Shown here piece by piece: positions 25,153-35,055 of a stretch of DNA of 64,000 bases (its first letter is position 1; the number at the start of each line of letters is the position of its first letter). The stretch lies in assembly GCF_040939785.1 (NCBI RefSeq), contig NZ_CP162553.1:5847001-5911000 (forward strand), in the 5' to 3' direction. The translations under genes and the position numbers were made by a program. The DNA comes from Bradyrhizobium lupini (GTDB taxonomy: Bacteria; Pseudomonadota; Alphaproteobacteria; Rhizobiales; Xanthobacteraceae). The notes under the pieces are model-generated. The model did no database searches. It was not told where the DNA came from and worked only from the letters and a program-made list of their open reading frames with translations.

Positions 25153-26644
25153 GTACGCCCCTCCCATCGTCCACGGCGCCCGGCGGTCATCACGCGATCG
25201 CCGCGGCCGCCCTCATGGCGACCTACATGCAGGCCGTCAACATCTCGATACCGAACGCGGCGCTACCCCATATTCAGGCGACGCTCTCGATGGCCAATGA
25301 CGAGGTCGGTTGGGTGTTTTCCTCGTATATCGCGGCGAGCGCCGTGACCATGTCGATCACGCAATGGCTGGCGGGACGCTACGGTCGGAAGGTAGTCTAT
25401 CAGGCCGCCGTCACGATCTTCGTGTTGGGTCTCGCGCTCGACACGCTGGCGACGACGTCGATTCAGTTCGTGCTGGCGCGATCCTCCAGGGCGCGGCGAG
25501 CGGACCGCTGGCACCGCTCTCGCTGGCGATCCTGCTCGAGGCGACATCGCCGGTGCGACATGCGCGCATGAGCCTGGCGTGGACCGTCTGCTCCCTACTC
25601 GGCATCAGCAGCGGCCCGGCCATTGGCGGCAGGCTCAGCGAATATTACGGCTGGCCCTCGATCTTCTATTTCAGCCTGCCGATGACGGGCTTCATTTTCC
25701 TGACGATGGCTCAGCTGCTCCGCGAGAAGCGGGCGGAGCGGAGCCGGTCCTTCGACTTCTTCGGTCTGACGACGTTCTCCGTCGGCATGATCGGGTTGCA
25801 GATGTTGCTCGACCGCGGGGAGCGCCTCGAATGGTTCGCCTCGACGGAAATCTGGATCGAGGCGGGCGCCTCCGTGCTCGGCTTCTATCTCTTCATCGTG
25901 CACGTCATGACGACAAAGGAGCACTTTCTCCGCACGGCGCTGTTCAGGGACCGCAATCTCGTGCTCTCGACGGTCATCTCCTTCGCGCTTGGCTTCGTGC
26001 TGCTGCCGACCCTGGCCTTGACGTCCCCGATGCTGGAGGAATTGCTCAACTACCCCGTCGACACCACCGGATACATGACCGTTCCTCGCGGCGTCGCGCT
26101 GGTGGGGGCGCTGGTGCTGACGAGCCTGGTCCCGGCGCAGATCGACTACCGGCCGTTCCTCGTGGGTGGAATGACGCTGGTGGTCTATGCCAACTGGCTG
26201 ATGCTTGGCTATTCACCGGAGATGGATTGGCGGCCGGTCGTCGAGGCCGGCCTGCTCCAGGGAGCGGGTCTCGGCATGTTGCTGCCCGCGCTCGCCAGGG
26301 CCGCGTTCGGCACGCTCGATCCGAAGCTCCGCCCGGAAGGCAGCGCGCTGATCAACCTGTCGCGCCTCTATGGCAGCACAATTGGCATCGCGGTCGTCCA
26401 GCTCTTCTTCTACGCCAACACGCAGGCTGTGCATGTCGCACTCGCAAAGAACCTCACGCCCTATCGTGTCGCCGCTTACGTCGGGGGCTCGGTCGGCAAG
26501 CCGGGTCTTGCGGCCCTCAACGGCATGGTCACGCGTCAGGCGGCGACCGTCGCGGTCATCGACCAGTTCGAGATCCTGATGTTCGCCATGCTCGTCATGA
26601 TTCCGCTCGTGTTTTTTCTCCGTAAGCCGCGGCCTACCGGTTAA
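25149..26644 (+). pseudogene. DHA2 (EmrB/QacA) MFS drug exporter, frameshifted
   Basis: The first 112 codons read as the start of a 14-TM exporter (MQAVNISIPNAALPHI, then LAGRYGRKVVYQ, motif A). At 25480/25481 the frame breaks: GTG CTG GCG CG must be followed by one extra base for the family text ARILQGAASGPLAPLSLAILLE to continue, which it then does perfectly to 26644. Restoring one base gives about 498 residues, a normal EmrB length. Loss of one C is the simplest explanation. It may be a sequencing error, since all downstream sequence is unblemished. If real, the efflux pump is dead and the adaptor and repressor are left without function. Confidence 0.88.
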
Positions 26645-26737
26645 CGCCTGGAGTCATGGAATGACATCGCATCGTCAATTTCGAACACCTCGTCCCTTAC
26701 TTTTGAGGGAGCTGAGGGCAAACAAAGGAGCATCAGC

Positions 26738-27676
26738 ATGACAACGTCGGATTCGCTTCGTTATACGAGAATTCCAACTCATCAATCCGGGACGATTCCC
26801 GCGGTGGGATTTGGCACGCTCATTCCGGATCCGCTCGTGACCAGGCGGGCCACCAAGGCTGCATTGGAGGCCGGATTTCGACATCTTGATTGCGCGGAGC
26901 GCTATCGCAACGAAGAGGCGGTCGGCGATGCGCTGCGGGAGGCATTCAAGGCGGGGACGCTTCAGCGCAAGGACCTGTTCGTTACGACGAAGCTATGGAA
27001 CACCAATCATCGGCCGGAACGGGTCAGGCCTGCCTTCGACGGCAGTCGCCGGCGGCTGCAACTCGACGAGATCGATTGCTACATCATCCATACGCCCTTT
27101 GCCTTTCAACCCGGCGACGAGCAGGACCCGAGGGATGAGCACGGTCGGGTCATCTATGATTCAGGGGTTACGCTGGCGGAGACATGGGGGGCGCTGGAGC
27201 GCCTCGTCGACGAGGGGCACTGCAAGTCGATCGGTCTGTCGGACATCACCCTGGACAAGCTGCGCGAGATCGTTTCGATCGCGCGGATCAGGCCCGCCAT
27301 GGTGCAAGTCGAATCGCATCCGTATCTTCCCGAATGGGACCTGCTCGACTTCTGTCGAGAGCACGGGATTGTCTTGCAGGCGTTTGCAGCGCTGGGACAC
27401 GCCATGAAGCCGAACGTGCTAGCCGATCCGGTGATCACTGCCATCGCGGAGCGCTTGCACAGGACGCCGGCTCAAATTGCGCTGGCGTGGGCCCTCCAGC
27501 GCGGCACCGCTTTCCTGACGACTTCGACCAATTCCCGGCGCATCCAGGAAAACTTCGATATTTCGGCCTTGCCCGATGACGCCATGCGAGAGATGAGGGA
27601 CCAGATTACGACAAACATCAGGTTCAACACGGTCGTCAAGACCGGCGTGCCCGGATTCATTCTGCGGGCCGGATGA
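26738..27676 (+). CDS. Aldo/keto reductase
   Basis: A protein of 312 residues, with AAGGAGC before the ATG. The NADPH-linked (beta/alpha)8 signature is clear: VGFGTLIPD, GFRHLDCAERYRNEEAVGDAL with catalytic Asp51 and Tyr56, KLWNTNHRPE with the catalytic Lys, and CYIIHTPFAF with the catalytic His. The C-terminal STNSRRIQENF segment fits the cofactor 2'-phosphate site. It reduces aldehydes or ketones. It is convergent with regulator C and has no operon partner. Confidence 0.9.
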   Translation: MTTSDSLRYTRIPTHQSGTIPAVGFGTLIPDPLVTRRATKAALEAGFRHLDCAERYRNEEAVGDALREAFKAGTLQRKDLFVTTKLWNTNHRPERVRPAFDGSRRRLQLDEIDCYIIHTPFAFQPGDEQDPRDEHGRVIYDSGVTLAETWGALERLVDEGHCKSIGLSDITLDKLREIVSIARIRPAMVQVESHPYLPEWDLLDFCREHGIVLQAFAALGHAMKPNVLADPVITAIAERLHRTPAQIALAWALQRGTAFLTTSTNSRRIQENFDISALPDDAMREMRDQITTNIRFNTVVKTGVPGFILRAG

Positions 27677-27699
27677 ATCGGCGCCGGTCAGCCGACTCG

Positions 27700-30539
27700 T
27701 CAAGCCCGGAGCTGCTCGATCAGATCGTGGGCGCTGCGGATCTCGGTAATGCCGGCGCCCTCGGTGAACGGCCCGCATGCGCGTTGCAGAATTGCCAAGG
27801 CCTCCGCGCTCTGGCCGGCCCCGATCATGTACCGCGCCAGGCTGACCGCGCTTCGCAGCTCCCAGAAACGGGCGCCTTGCTGGACGGCAATGTCCATGGC
27901 CTCGCGAAAGCGCGCCTCGGCATCCTCTGAATGCCGGGCGTTCCTGAGCATCAACTCTCCCTTGATGCGGATCAGCTCCGGCAGATACCAGAGCTCCTGC
28001 CGGTCGTTGCAGCGGGTCAGGACATCCTCGATCACGTCGAGCCCGCGATCGACCTGGTCGGCCTCTCCGGAACACGCGGCGAGCTCGCCGAGCAAGGGCA
28101 GAAAGCGCGGCAGGAAGCGCGCATCGCCGGCGCGATTGAGCTCCTCGCGCAGCAGCGGCAGGCCGGTCGTGACGTCGCCGCGCCTGACCATGACTGCGGC
28201 GTTGAAGGCCCGTGCCCACAGGCCCCACAGCCGGATGGCGTGGCGCTCGGTGTGTTCGAGCAGCTCGATGCCGTGACGCTCGGCGGCGTCGAAATCGCCG
28301 GACCAGAAGGCGATCGGGCAGGCGGCTTGTCCGAGCACGCTGCAGAATGTCAGCGCGTGGCCGTTGGCGCGGCCTTCCTCGATGTTTCTGGCGGTGAGGG
28401 CCTGAGCCTGATCGGCCAGACCCTGAAGCCACAGGATGCGAGCTCGAAAATATTGCGTCGATATTCTCAGATCGAGCGGGAAGATTTTCGGCTTCTCCGC
28501 CAACACATGCAACGATGCATTGACCCGGTCGATGCGCAGCCGAGCCTCGTTCTGATCCCCGAGATAATGCAGCGCGACGGCCATCAGCCGGTCGCCCAGC
28601 ATGACATCGGTCCTGTCGGGCGAGTTCGCGGCTGCGTTCGCAAAGCGATCGGCGAGCGCACGGGCCTTGCCGAACTGTCCGTTATTGAACTGGTCGATGC
28701 ACAAGCCCCAGAGCGCGCGCAGCCGGAAATCCTTGTCGTCGAGCCTGTCAGCCAGCTCGAGGGTCGTCTCGAGGATCGGCCGCGCCTCGCGCGCGCGGCC
28801 CTCGCCATACATCAGCGACCATCCGAGCGCCGACAGCAGCTGCATGCGGATGCGGTCGTCGTCGGCGGTGTCTCCGAGCGCCGCGAGCGCCGTTCTGCTG
28901 CGCTCACGGCATTCCGCGAACAGCGAAAGACGCACCCACAGCGTGACTGCGGCCGACGTCAGCGCGATCCCGAGTTTCGGCTCGCCGTCGGGCCCGAAGG
29001 CCCAGTCCAACGCCGCGCGCACATTGTCCAGCTCCGCGCCATACATGCTCAGCCATTCGGGCAGCGGCGTCGAAATATCGGCCTCCGCGCGCTGGAATAA
29101 ATCGCGAAAATGCTCGGCATGACGCCGCGCGAACTGCCCGGCTTCGCCGAGCTCGTTGAGTTTTCCGTATGCATAGGTGCGCGTGGTGTCGAGCAGCCGA
29201 TAGCGCAGCGTCCGCGAGCCGGACGGCGAAATCAGAGACTTGGTCACCAGGCTGTCGATTGCTTCGAGGGTCTCGGAGGCGTTGAGGCCGTCACCCGACG
29301 CGACCGCCGCAGCCGCCTCCGGCGCGAAAGGCCCGGCGAAGACCGACAGGCGTCGCAGCGTTGCGCTCTCCGCGGCAGGCAGAAGGTCGTAGCTCCAGTC
29401 GAGCGCCGCAGCGAGTGTCTGGTGCCGCGGCACGGCGGTGCGTCGGCCGCGCCATTGCAGCGAAAAGCGGCTGTCGAGCAGGGATGCCGTGCCGGCGATG
29501 CCGTAAGCATTGACGCGGCCCGCCGCGAGCTCGATTGCCAGCGCGATGCCGTCGAGGCGCCGGCAGATGCTCGCGACGAGGGGGCCTCTTCCGCGCTGAG
29601 CTGGAACGGGCCCGAGCTCTGCGCAATGCGCTCCACAAAGAGCTGAGCCGCAGGGTAGGCAAGGACCTCGTCGACAGCAAGCCCTTCGCGCTCGGGCGGA
29701 CAGTCCAGCGGGAACAGCCGGAAAATTCGCTCGCCTTCGCTCCGGAACGACTCGCGGCTGGTTGCGAGAACACGAAGCTGCGGTGCTTCGCGAACGATGC
29801 GCTCGACCAGCGGCGCCAAATGATCCAGCACATGTTCGCAACCGTCGAAGATCAGCAGGGCCGGGTCGGTCTTCAGAAACGTCAGCAGGGCCGGCGTCGG
29901 ATCCTCCGCGCTGATGGTCAGTCCGAGCGCCGAAGCAATGGTGGTCGCGATGTGACTGGCATCCCTCAGCGGACCGAAATCGACAAAGAAGACTCGCCCG
30001 CCGAAATCCTGGGAGCGGCGATGCCCGACGGTGACGGCGACCGAGGTCTTGCCGATGCCGCCCGGGCCGACGACGGTCATGAAGCGATAGAGCGAAAGTC
30101 CGTTCGAGATCTTCTCGATGACACCTTCCCGGCCGACCATCCTGGTGAGCTGAGCGGGCAAGGAGCGGGGAGGGGCGCTTTCGGCCGGGAGCGGGGCGGC
30201 CGGAGGAGCTGCTTGAGCGAACGAGGCGACAAAGCAATAGCCGCGGCCGGGCACGTTGACGACGTAACGCGCCGACTTGCCGGTGTCGCCGAGCGCCTTG
30301 CGTAGCGCTGCGACATGGAAGCGCAGGCTACCCTCGTCGACATTGACGCCGGCCCAGATGCGCTTGACCAGCTCTCTCTTGTCGACCACTTCTCCGGGGC
30401 GTCCGGCAAGGAAGATGAGAATGTCGAGCGCGCGGCCGCCGACATGAAGCGGCGAGCCCTCCTTCTCCAAGAGCCGGGACTTCGGAAACAGTCGAAATGG
30501 CCCAAAGGAAATGGCCGAATCTTCGCTACGATCTGGCAC
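27700..30539 (-). pseudogene. Winged-helix / STAND ATPase / TPR regulator, paralogue C, frameshifted
   Basis: GTG start at 30539. The first about 318 codons give the winged helix (ending VNVPGRGYCFVASFA), Walker A GPGGIGKT (about 157-164) and Walker B LLIFDGCEHV. After LSAEEAP the frame is lost within a run of G at 29580-29584. Paralogue B reads APLVADICRRLDGI at this point, and restoring one G here gives APLVASICRRLDGI and then an open frame to 27700 (TPR part). The intact protein would have about 946 residues. A one-base homopolymer loss may be real or an error of sequencing. It shares a promoter block with paralogue B. Confidence 0.88.
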
Positions 30540-30581
30540 GCGCCATCGCCCCCTCGAAGGGAGTCAAAAGGTATTACTTTC

Positions 30582-30621
30582 TGATCTAACAGAACGAGGC
30601 GTACAGTAAACCGGTCGAAAG
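30582..30621 (-). promoter_or_regulatory. Promoter block shared with regulator B
   Basis: The counterpart of 17684-17723, 43 bases upstream of the GTG start. On the minus strand it contains TTTACT, then TTAGAT/TAGATC at promoter spacing. A single CTAAC occurs inside the block but without the 10-bp series of the other sites. Confidence 0.55.
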
Positions 30622-30826
30622 CAGTGGGCAGGGCTCACAGCCCTGCGCGGACGGATGGCTCGCCGAAATAATGCTTGTGAAATAAAGAGTTAGGCCGACA
30701 TGACAATGCGATGACGCCGGGGCACGGCCGGATGGAGCATTGACTGTGATGCCGGATTGCTGCGATGGCATGGTCCGGGAGCCGGTCCCGCCACCACATT
30801 GACTGCCGACTTCCGGAATTTCCAGC

Positions 30827-31816
30827 ATGGCCTCTTTCACGCGGCGACAATTGGTGCACGCGTTGTCGGGCGCAGCGGCGCTCGCCGCGCTTCCCCGCAA
30901 CGGACAAGCCGCCGACTATCCGTCTCGTCCCATTCGCCTGGTGATTCCCTACGGAGCCGGCGGATCGGGTGACCAGATCGCGCGCCCCTGGGTGGACAGG
31001 ATGCCGTCGCTGCTCGGGCCGACCTTCGTCGAATATATCGGCGGCGCGGGCGGCGCCATCGGGACCGCGGCGGTCGCGCGCGAGGAGCCCGACGGCTATT
31101 CGCTGCTGCTCGGCAACGGCAGCACGCAGGTCATCATTCCCATGACGGCGGCAAATCCCGGATATTCCGTTGGCGATTTCCGCGCCATCTACCGGCTGAT
31201 CAACAGCGCGCTGGTTTTCGCCGTCAATCCTTCGGTGCCTGCCGCAAACCTGCGCGAGTTGATCACCTATGCGAAAGCCAATCCAGGAAAGCTGTCCTAT
31301 GGCACGCCGGGGATCGCCACCGGAAACCATCTGGTCGGCGAATCCTTCAAGCAGCAGGCCGGCGCGCTGGACATCGTCCACGTGCCCTATCGCGGCATCG
31401 CGCAGGCGACCAACGACCTCGTCAGCGGCCAGATATCGCTCGTCATTGCCGTCATGTCCGTTCAATTGCAGCAGCTGGCCCAAGCGGGAAGAGTCAGGCT
31501 GCTTGCGGTCACCACCGAAACGCGGCTGAGCGGCGCGCCGGAGATCCCGACCGCCGTCGAATCCGGCATGCCCGGCATCCGGTATGAGGGATGGTTCGGT
31601 CTGTTCGCACCCAAGGACACCGACGATGCGATCATCGACCGGATCGCGCAGGCGACGCGGCTCGCCATGGCCGATAGGGCGCTTCTGGCGAGCTATCGCG
31701 CCCAGGGCATGGAGCCGGACAACGATTCAAGCCCGGACAAATTCCAGCGCATCGTCGAGGCCACATCCGCAAGCCTCGCGCCCCTGATCAAATCGATCGG
31801 GCTGATCAATTTGTGA
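30827..31816 (+). CDS. Bug/TctC-type periplasmic solute-binding protein
   Basis: A protein of 329 residues. The leader MASFTRRQLVHALSGAAAL with an RR pair suggests Tat or Sec export. The mature part has the Bug signatures YPSRPIRLVIPYGAGGSGD, LLLGNGSTQVI, YGTPGIATGNHLVGE and VPYRGIAQATNDLVSGQI. Bug proteins bind small carboxylates for tripartite tricarboxylate transporters or as orphan receptors. No TctA/TctB gene is nearby, so it is an orphan here; the next gene is a convergent MFS permease. Confidence 0.88.
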   Translation: MASFTRRQLVHALSGAAALAALPRNGQAADYPSRPIRLVIPYGAGGSGDQIARPWVDRMPSLLGPTFVEYIGGAGGAIGTAAVAREEPDGYSLLLGNGSTQVIIPMTAANPGYSVGDFRAIYRLINSALVFAVNPSVPAANLRELITYAKANPGKLSYGTPGIATGNHLVGESFKQQAGALDIVHVPYRGIAQATNDLVSGQISLVIAVMSVQLQQLAQAGRVRLLAVTTETRLSGAPEIPTAVESGMPGIRYEGWFGLFAPKDTDDAIIDRIAQATRLAMADRALLASYRAQGMEPDNDSSPDKFQRIVEATSASLAPLIKSIGLINL

Positions 31817-31822
31817 AGCCGC

Positions 31823-32962
31823 TCAGGCATCGGCGCGCGTGACAATGCGCGCCGTCAGCGTGACGAGGCCCATCAGCGCGGTCAGGAGCCAGAACGCCAC
31901 CGGCAATCCGCCAAGACGTGCGATGAAGCCGACACCGGCGGGGCCCACGAGAACGCCGGCGTAGCCGGCGGTCGTGATTGCCGCGACGGCGAGGCCCGTT
32001 GGCATCACCTTCTGCCTCGCCGCTCGGCGGAACAGCACCGGCACGAGGTTGGATGCGCCGAGGCCGATGAGTAGGAAGCCGCCTATGGCGACCGCCACGA
32101 CGGGAGCGGTGAGCAGGACCACGAAACCCGCGATCGCAATCAGGCTGCCCCAGAACAATGTCGTGCGGTCTCCGATGCGCGCGACGACGGCGTCGCCGCC
32201 GAGCCGCCCAATCGTCATCGCGACCGAGAACACGATGTAGCCGATCCCGCCTTGCGCTTCGGAAACGAGACCCGCGCCGATGACGAGCAACGCGCCCCAA
32301 TCGAGCATCGCGCCTTCGACGAGGAAGGTGATGGCGCAAAGCAGCGCGAGCAGGAGCACGGCGCCATGCGGCAGCACGAACAGCGGTCCTTCCTGCACCT
32401 GCACGGAGCGAAGCAGCCGCGGCCAGGCCCCAAGCATCGCGATCAGCATCAGGACGGAGCAGATCAGCGTGCAAGCGAGCGCGCCGAGTTGCAGCGAGAG
32501 CAGTGCGGTCATGAGCGCGGCCCCGGCGAAGCCGCCGATACTGAACAGCGCGTGGAAGCCGGACATCAGCGGACGTCCCGCGGCGCGCTCCACCTCAACC
32601 GCGTGGATGTTCATGGCGACATCGATGGAGCCGAGCGCGGCGCCGAATGCGAGGAGTGCCAGCGCCAGCATCGCGGGCGAGTTCGCGATTGTCAGCAGAG
32701 GCAGGACCAGGGCAAGACCGATCCCGCCCGCCATGATGATCGGCTTGCTGCCATAGCGCGCACTCAGCACGCCGGTCAGAAGCATCGCGACGACCGAGCC
32801 GATGCCGAGGCTGAGCAGGAGCAGTCCGAGGATGCCGTCGTCGACGGCGAGCCGCGCCTTCGCGAACGGCACCAGTGGTGCCCAACACGCCATGCCGAAA
32901 CCCGCGACGAGGAAGGCAAGTCTGGTCGCAAGGCGTGTCGCTGGCCTGTCGGCAGAAGACAT
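31823..32962 (-). CDS. MFS transporter, YbjJ-like
   Basis: A protein of 379 residues from the ATG at 32962 (CGGAG upstream; further upstream codons are unrelated). It has twelve hydrophobic helices. WAPLVPFAKARLAVDDGILGLLLLSLGIGSV and LSARYGSKPIIMAGG resemble the YbjJ/fucose-permease-like branch of MFS, as do VFSVAMTIGRLGGDAVVARIG and GLGASNLVPVLFRRA. The substrate is unknown. It is convergent with the Bug protein gene, with six bases between the stops. Confidence 0.85.
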   Translation of the reverse strand: MSSADRPATRLATRLAFLVAGFGMACWAPLVPFAKARLAVDDGILGLLLLSLGIGSVVAMLLTGVLSARYGSKPIIMAGGIGLALVLPLLTIANSPAMLALALLAFGAALGSIDVAMNIHAVEVERAAGRPLMSGFHALFSIGGFAGAALMTALLSLQLGALACTLICSVLMLIAMLGAWPRLLRSVQVQEGPLFVLPHGAVLLLALLCAITFLVEGAMLDWGALLVIGAGLVSEAQGGIGYIVFSVAMTIGRLGGDAVVARIGDRTTLFWGSLIAIAGFVVLLTAPVVAVAIGGFLLIGLGASNLVPVLFRRAARQKVMPTGLAVAAITTAGYAGVLVGPAGVGFIARLGGLPVAFWLLTALMGLVTLTARIVTRADA

Positions 32963-33221
32963 GGGAACTCCGGGAAGGGGAATCAGGGCAGGGGCAATCG
33001 ACAAGCCCCGCAATTGTCGCGTCTTTATGTCCGCGGCGGACTCGGATTGTCGCAGGCGGCCCCCGGGCGGCCGCAAGCGGACACCAGGCCTTTTGGCTCG
33101 TCACCGGCATCTCGGCGCGCCGGTGGGCTGCGCCGTCGGGCGAAACACCTTGACAGCCCGACCCGCACCGGTGTCAAGCCGCACTGATGAAAATATTCCG
33201 CTTTACCGAAATTCGGAAACG
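32963..33221. other. Intergenic stretch upstream of the MFS gene
   Basis: No gene seen. It contains the MFS promoter region and a G+C-rich stretch; it merges at about 33222 into the long repeat. Confidence 0.4.
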
Positions 33222-33822
33222 GCGTATGTGTTGGCCATCCCGGCTCATCCTTGAGGGGCGATCTTGTGGTCGTCATGTTCGCGAGCCGGGCTTGCGGTGG
33301 ACGCGGCAGCGTTCGGGTGCGAGAGGCCAAGGGCAGGGCGGATTGCTCTCCGTGAGCCCAAGGCTTCGTGCCGACGAGCGGCGCTGCTAGGCTTCGTCTC
33401 GTCTGTAAGTTTCCGGCTCCGTCGACAGGGCTGGGAATACTGCGGCGAAATGGCGGGCCGTGCGTACGGCAAAACCGTGTGGTCCTGGCCGTCGTTGCTA
33501 CGGTCAAGCCCTGGCGAATGCGGCATCTGCGTCAACCGGCGCGGTGCCGGTGACTTTCGTTGGGGCGAGGGAGGCCAAAGAGAACTCGGCTCCCGGGAGA
33601 GCACGGCATAAGCCGTCCAACCATCGCGCAGGGAAGGCCGAGTGATTGGCTACACCTGTATGCTGCTGTGCGGTTTTCCTGCGTGTGCTTTTCGCGCAGC
33701 GGACCGCGGGTGCCAGCCGGCACCCGGCCTTCCCTGCGCCCTCTTGGACAAGAGGGTGAAGCGACGAAGCAAAGCTCGGGCGAAACACGCCGCGAGGATG
33801 CGAAGCTGTGTCTGTAATCGTT
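33222..33822. repeat. Long non-coding repeat with nested hairpins (about 600 bases)
   Basis: No protein-like frame is present. Inverted copies GCGCAGGGAAGGCCGAGTG (33626-33644) and CACCCGGCCTTCCCTGCGC (33721-33739) would close a large stem. Inside it is GGGTGCC/GGCACCC (33708-33725), and after it CCCTCTT/AAGAGGG (33739-33756). From memory, text such as CGGCAAAACCGTGTGGTCCT and the GCGCAGGGAAGGCCG stem recur many times in Bradyrhizobium chromosomes, always between genes. Copy number here cannot be verified from one window. Confidence 0.65.
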
Positions 33823-35055
33823 CTAGCCGCCGAGTATCCGCTGGCAAGCGTCGACAAACACCTGGGCGCCGGTGACGATGTCGACGTCGGCGGTGTTCTC
33901 GGTCCAGTGATGACTGATGCCGCCGATCGACGGTACGAACAGCATGCCCGCGGGCATGATTGTCGCCAGCATCTGCGCGTCGTGGCCGGCGCCGCTGGGC
34001 ATGCGGATGGACCGTCCGCCGGCCAGGGCCTTGCTCGCGGCTTCGATCGCGTCCTGGATGCCCGCGTTCATCATGGCCGGCGCACCGGTGCGCAGTTTGT
34101 CCACGGTGACGGTGCAGGGGCCGTTCGCGCTGACCTCGTCCGCCATGCTCCGCAGCAGTTCTTCCAGCCGTGCGACGACGGAAGGATCGTCGTCGCGGAT
34201 CTGGAACAGCATTTCGGCCGCACCCGGAATGATGCTCGGTGCGCCCGGATCGAGCGTGATGCGGCCGGTGGTCCAGACCGTGCGCAGGCCGCAGCTCTCG
34301 GGGAAACGCTCGTCGATCGCGACGCAGAACTTTGCCAGCGCCAGCCCGGCATCCTTCCGTGCAGCCATGCGGGTCGTGCCGGCGTGATTCTGTTCACCGA
34401 CGAAATTGATCTGGTATTGCCAGATGCCGACGATGGAGGTGACGACGCCGATCGCAAGGCGACCGCTTTCGAGCGTGTCGCCCTGCTCGATATGGGCTTC
34501 CAGATATCCGACGTGCCGGCCCGGCTCGGCGGCGATGCGTGGTCGTCCTGCGAGCCCCATGTCGGCAAGTGCGGCCCGCATGGTGCGGCCGCTGGTGCGG
34601 TCGCGTGCGGCATCGATGTCGGTCTCGGTCAATTGGCCGACATAGGAGCGCGAACCGAGAAAGTGTCCAAAGTGTCCTTCCTCGTCGCACCAGGCGGCAA
34701 CCTCGACCGCGCCTTCGAGCGAGGGATCGGCATTGAGCACGCGGGCCGCTTCGAGCGCGTAGACGACCCCGAGCGGGCCGTCGAGCCAGCCGGCGTAGTT
34801 CTGGCTTTCGAGGTGCGATCCCGCGAGCAGCTTGGGTCCCGACTTTGCGCTGGTGCCAAAGACATTGCCGATGCCGTCGATCGCGGCGGAGAGGCCTGCG
34901 TCGGGCAGCTTCTGCACCAGCCAATCCAGCGAAAGCTTGTGCGGCTCGGAGAAGGTCGGCTTGTGCACGCCGGTCTTGTACGCGCCAATGGCACGGAGCG
35001 CATTGAGATCGGCGAGAACGCGCTCGCCGTTTGCGCGTGAAAAGGTGTTAGGCAT
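33823..35055 (-). CDS. M20 family Zn amidase, hydantoinase/carbamoylase type (N-carbamoyl-L-amino acid hydrolase-like)
   Basis: A protein of 410 residues from the ATG at 35055, overlapping the end of the ABC ATPase gene by eight bases. Metal-site signatures are LLAGSHLESQNYAGWLDGPLGV, WCDEEGHFGHFLGSRS, LEAHIEQGDTLE, PSGAGHDAQM and GISHHWTENT. Relatives hydrolyse N-carbamoyl-L-amino acids, allantoate or ureidoglycolate. The position as last gene of a leftward unit with an ABC importer, hutC and hutF suggests that it acts on an N-substituted glutamate or a related imported compound (inference). No hutG is visible, so a role on N-formyl- or N-carbamoylglutamate is conceivable. Confidence 0.85.
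   Translation of the reverse strand: MPNTFSRANGERVLADLNALRAIGAYKTGVHKPTFSEPHKLSLDWLVQKLPDAGLSAAIDGIGNVFGTSAKSGPKLLAGSHLESQNYAGWLDGPLGVVYALEAARVLNADPSLEGAVEVAAWCDEEGHFGHFLGSRSYVGQLTETDIDAARDRTSGRTMRAALADMGLAGRPRIAAEPGRHVGYLEAHIEQGDTLESGRLAIGVVTSIVGIWQYQINFVGEQNHAGTTRMAARKDAGLALAKFCVAIDERFPESCGLRTVWTTGRITLDPGAPSIIPGAAEMLFQIRDDDPSVVARLEELLRSMADEVSANGPCTVTVDKLRTGAPAMMNAGIQDAIEAASKALAGGRSIRMPSGAGHDAQMLATIMPAGMLFVPSIGGISHHWTENTADVDIVTGAQVFVDACQRILGG

Noticed and set aside
30582..30600. CTAAC at 30586 as a sixth member of the direct-repeat operator family
   Set aside because: Bases ten before and ten after do not match the box, and the stretch is part of the promoter block shared with regulator B, where it reads CTAGC.
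33560..33875. Small frames inside the 33.2-33.8 kb repeat
   Set aside because: The tract has nested inverted repeats and no coding character; similar tracts are often over-annotated as hypothetical proteins.
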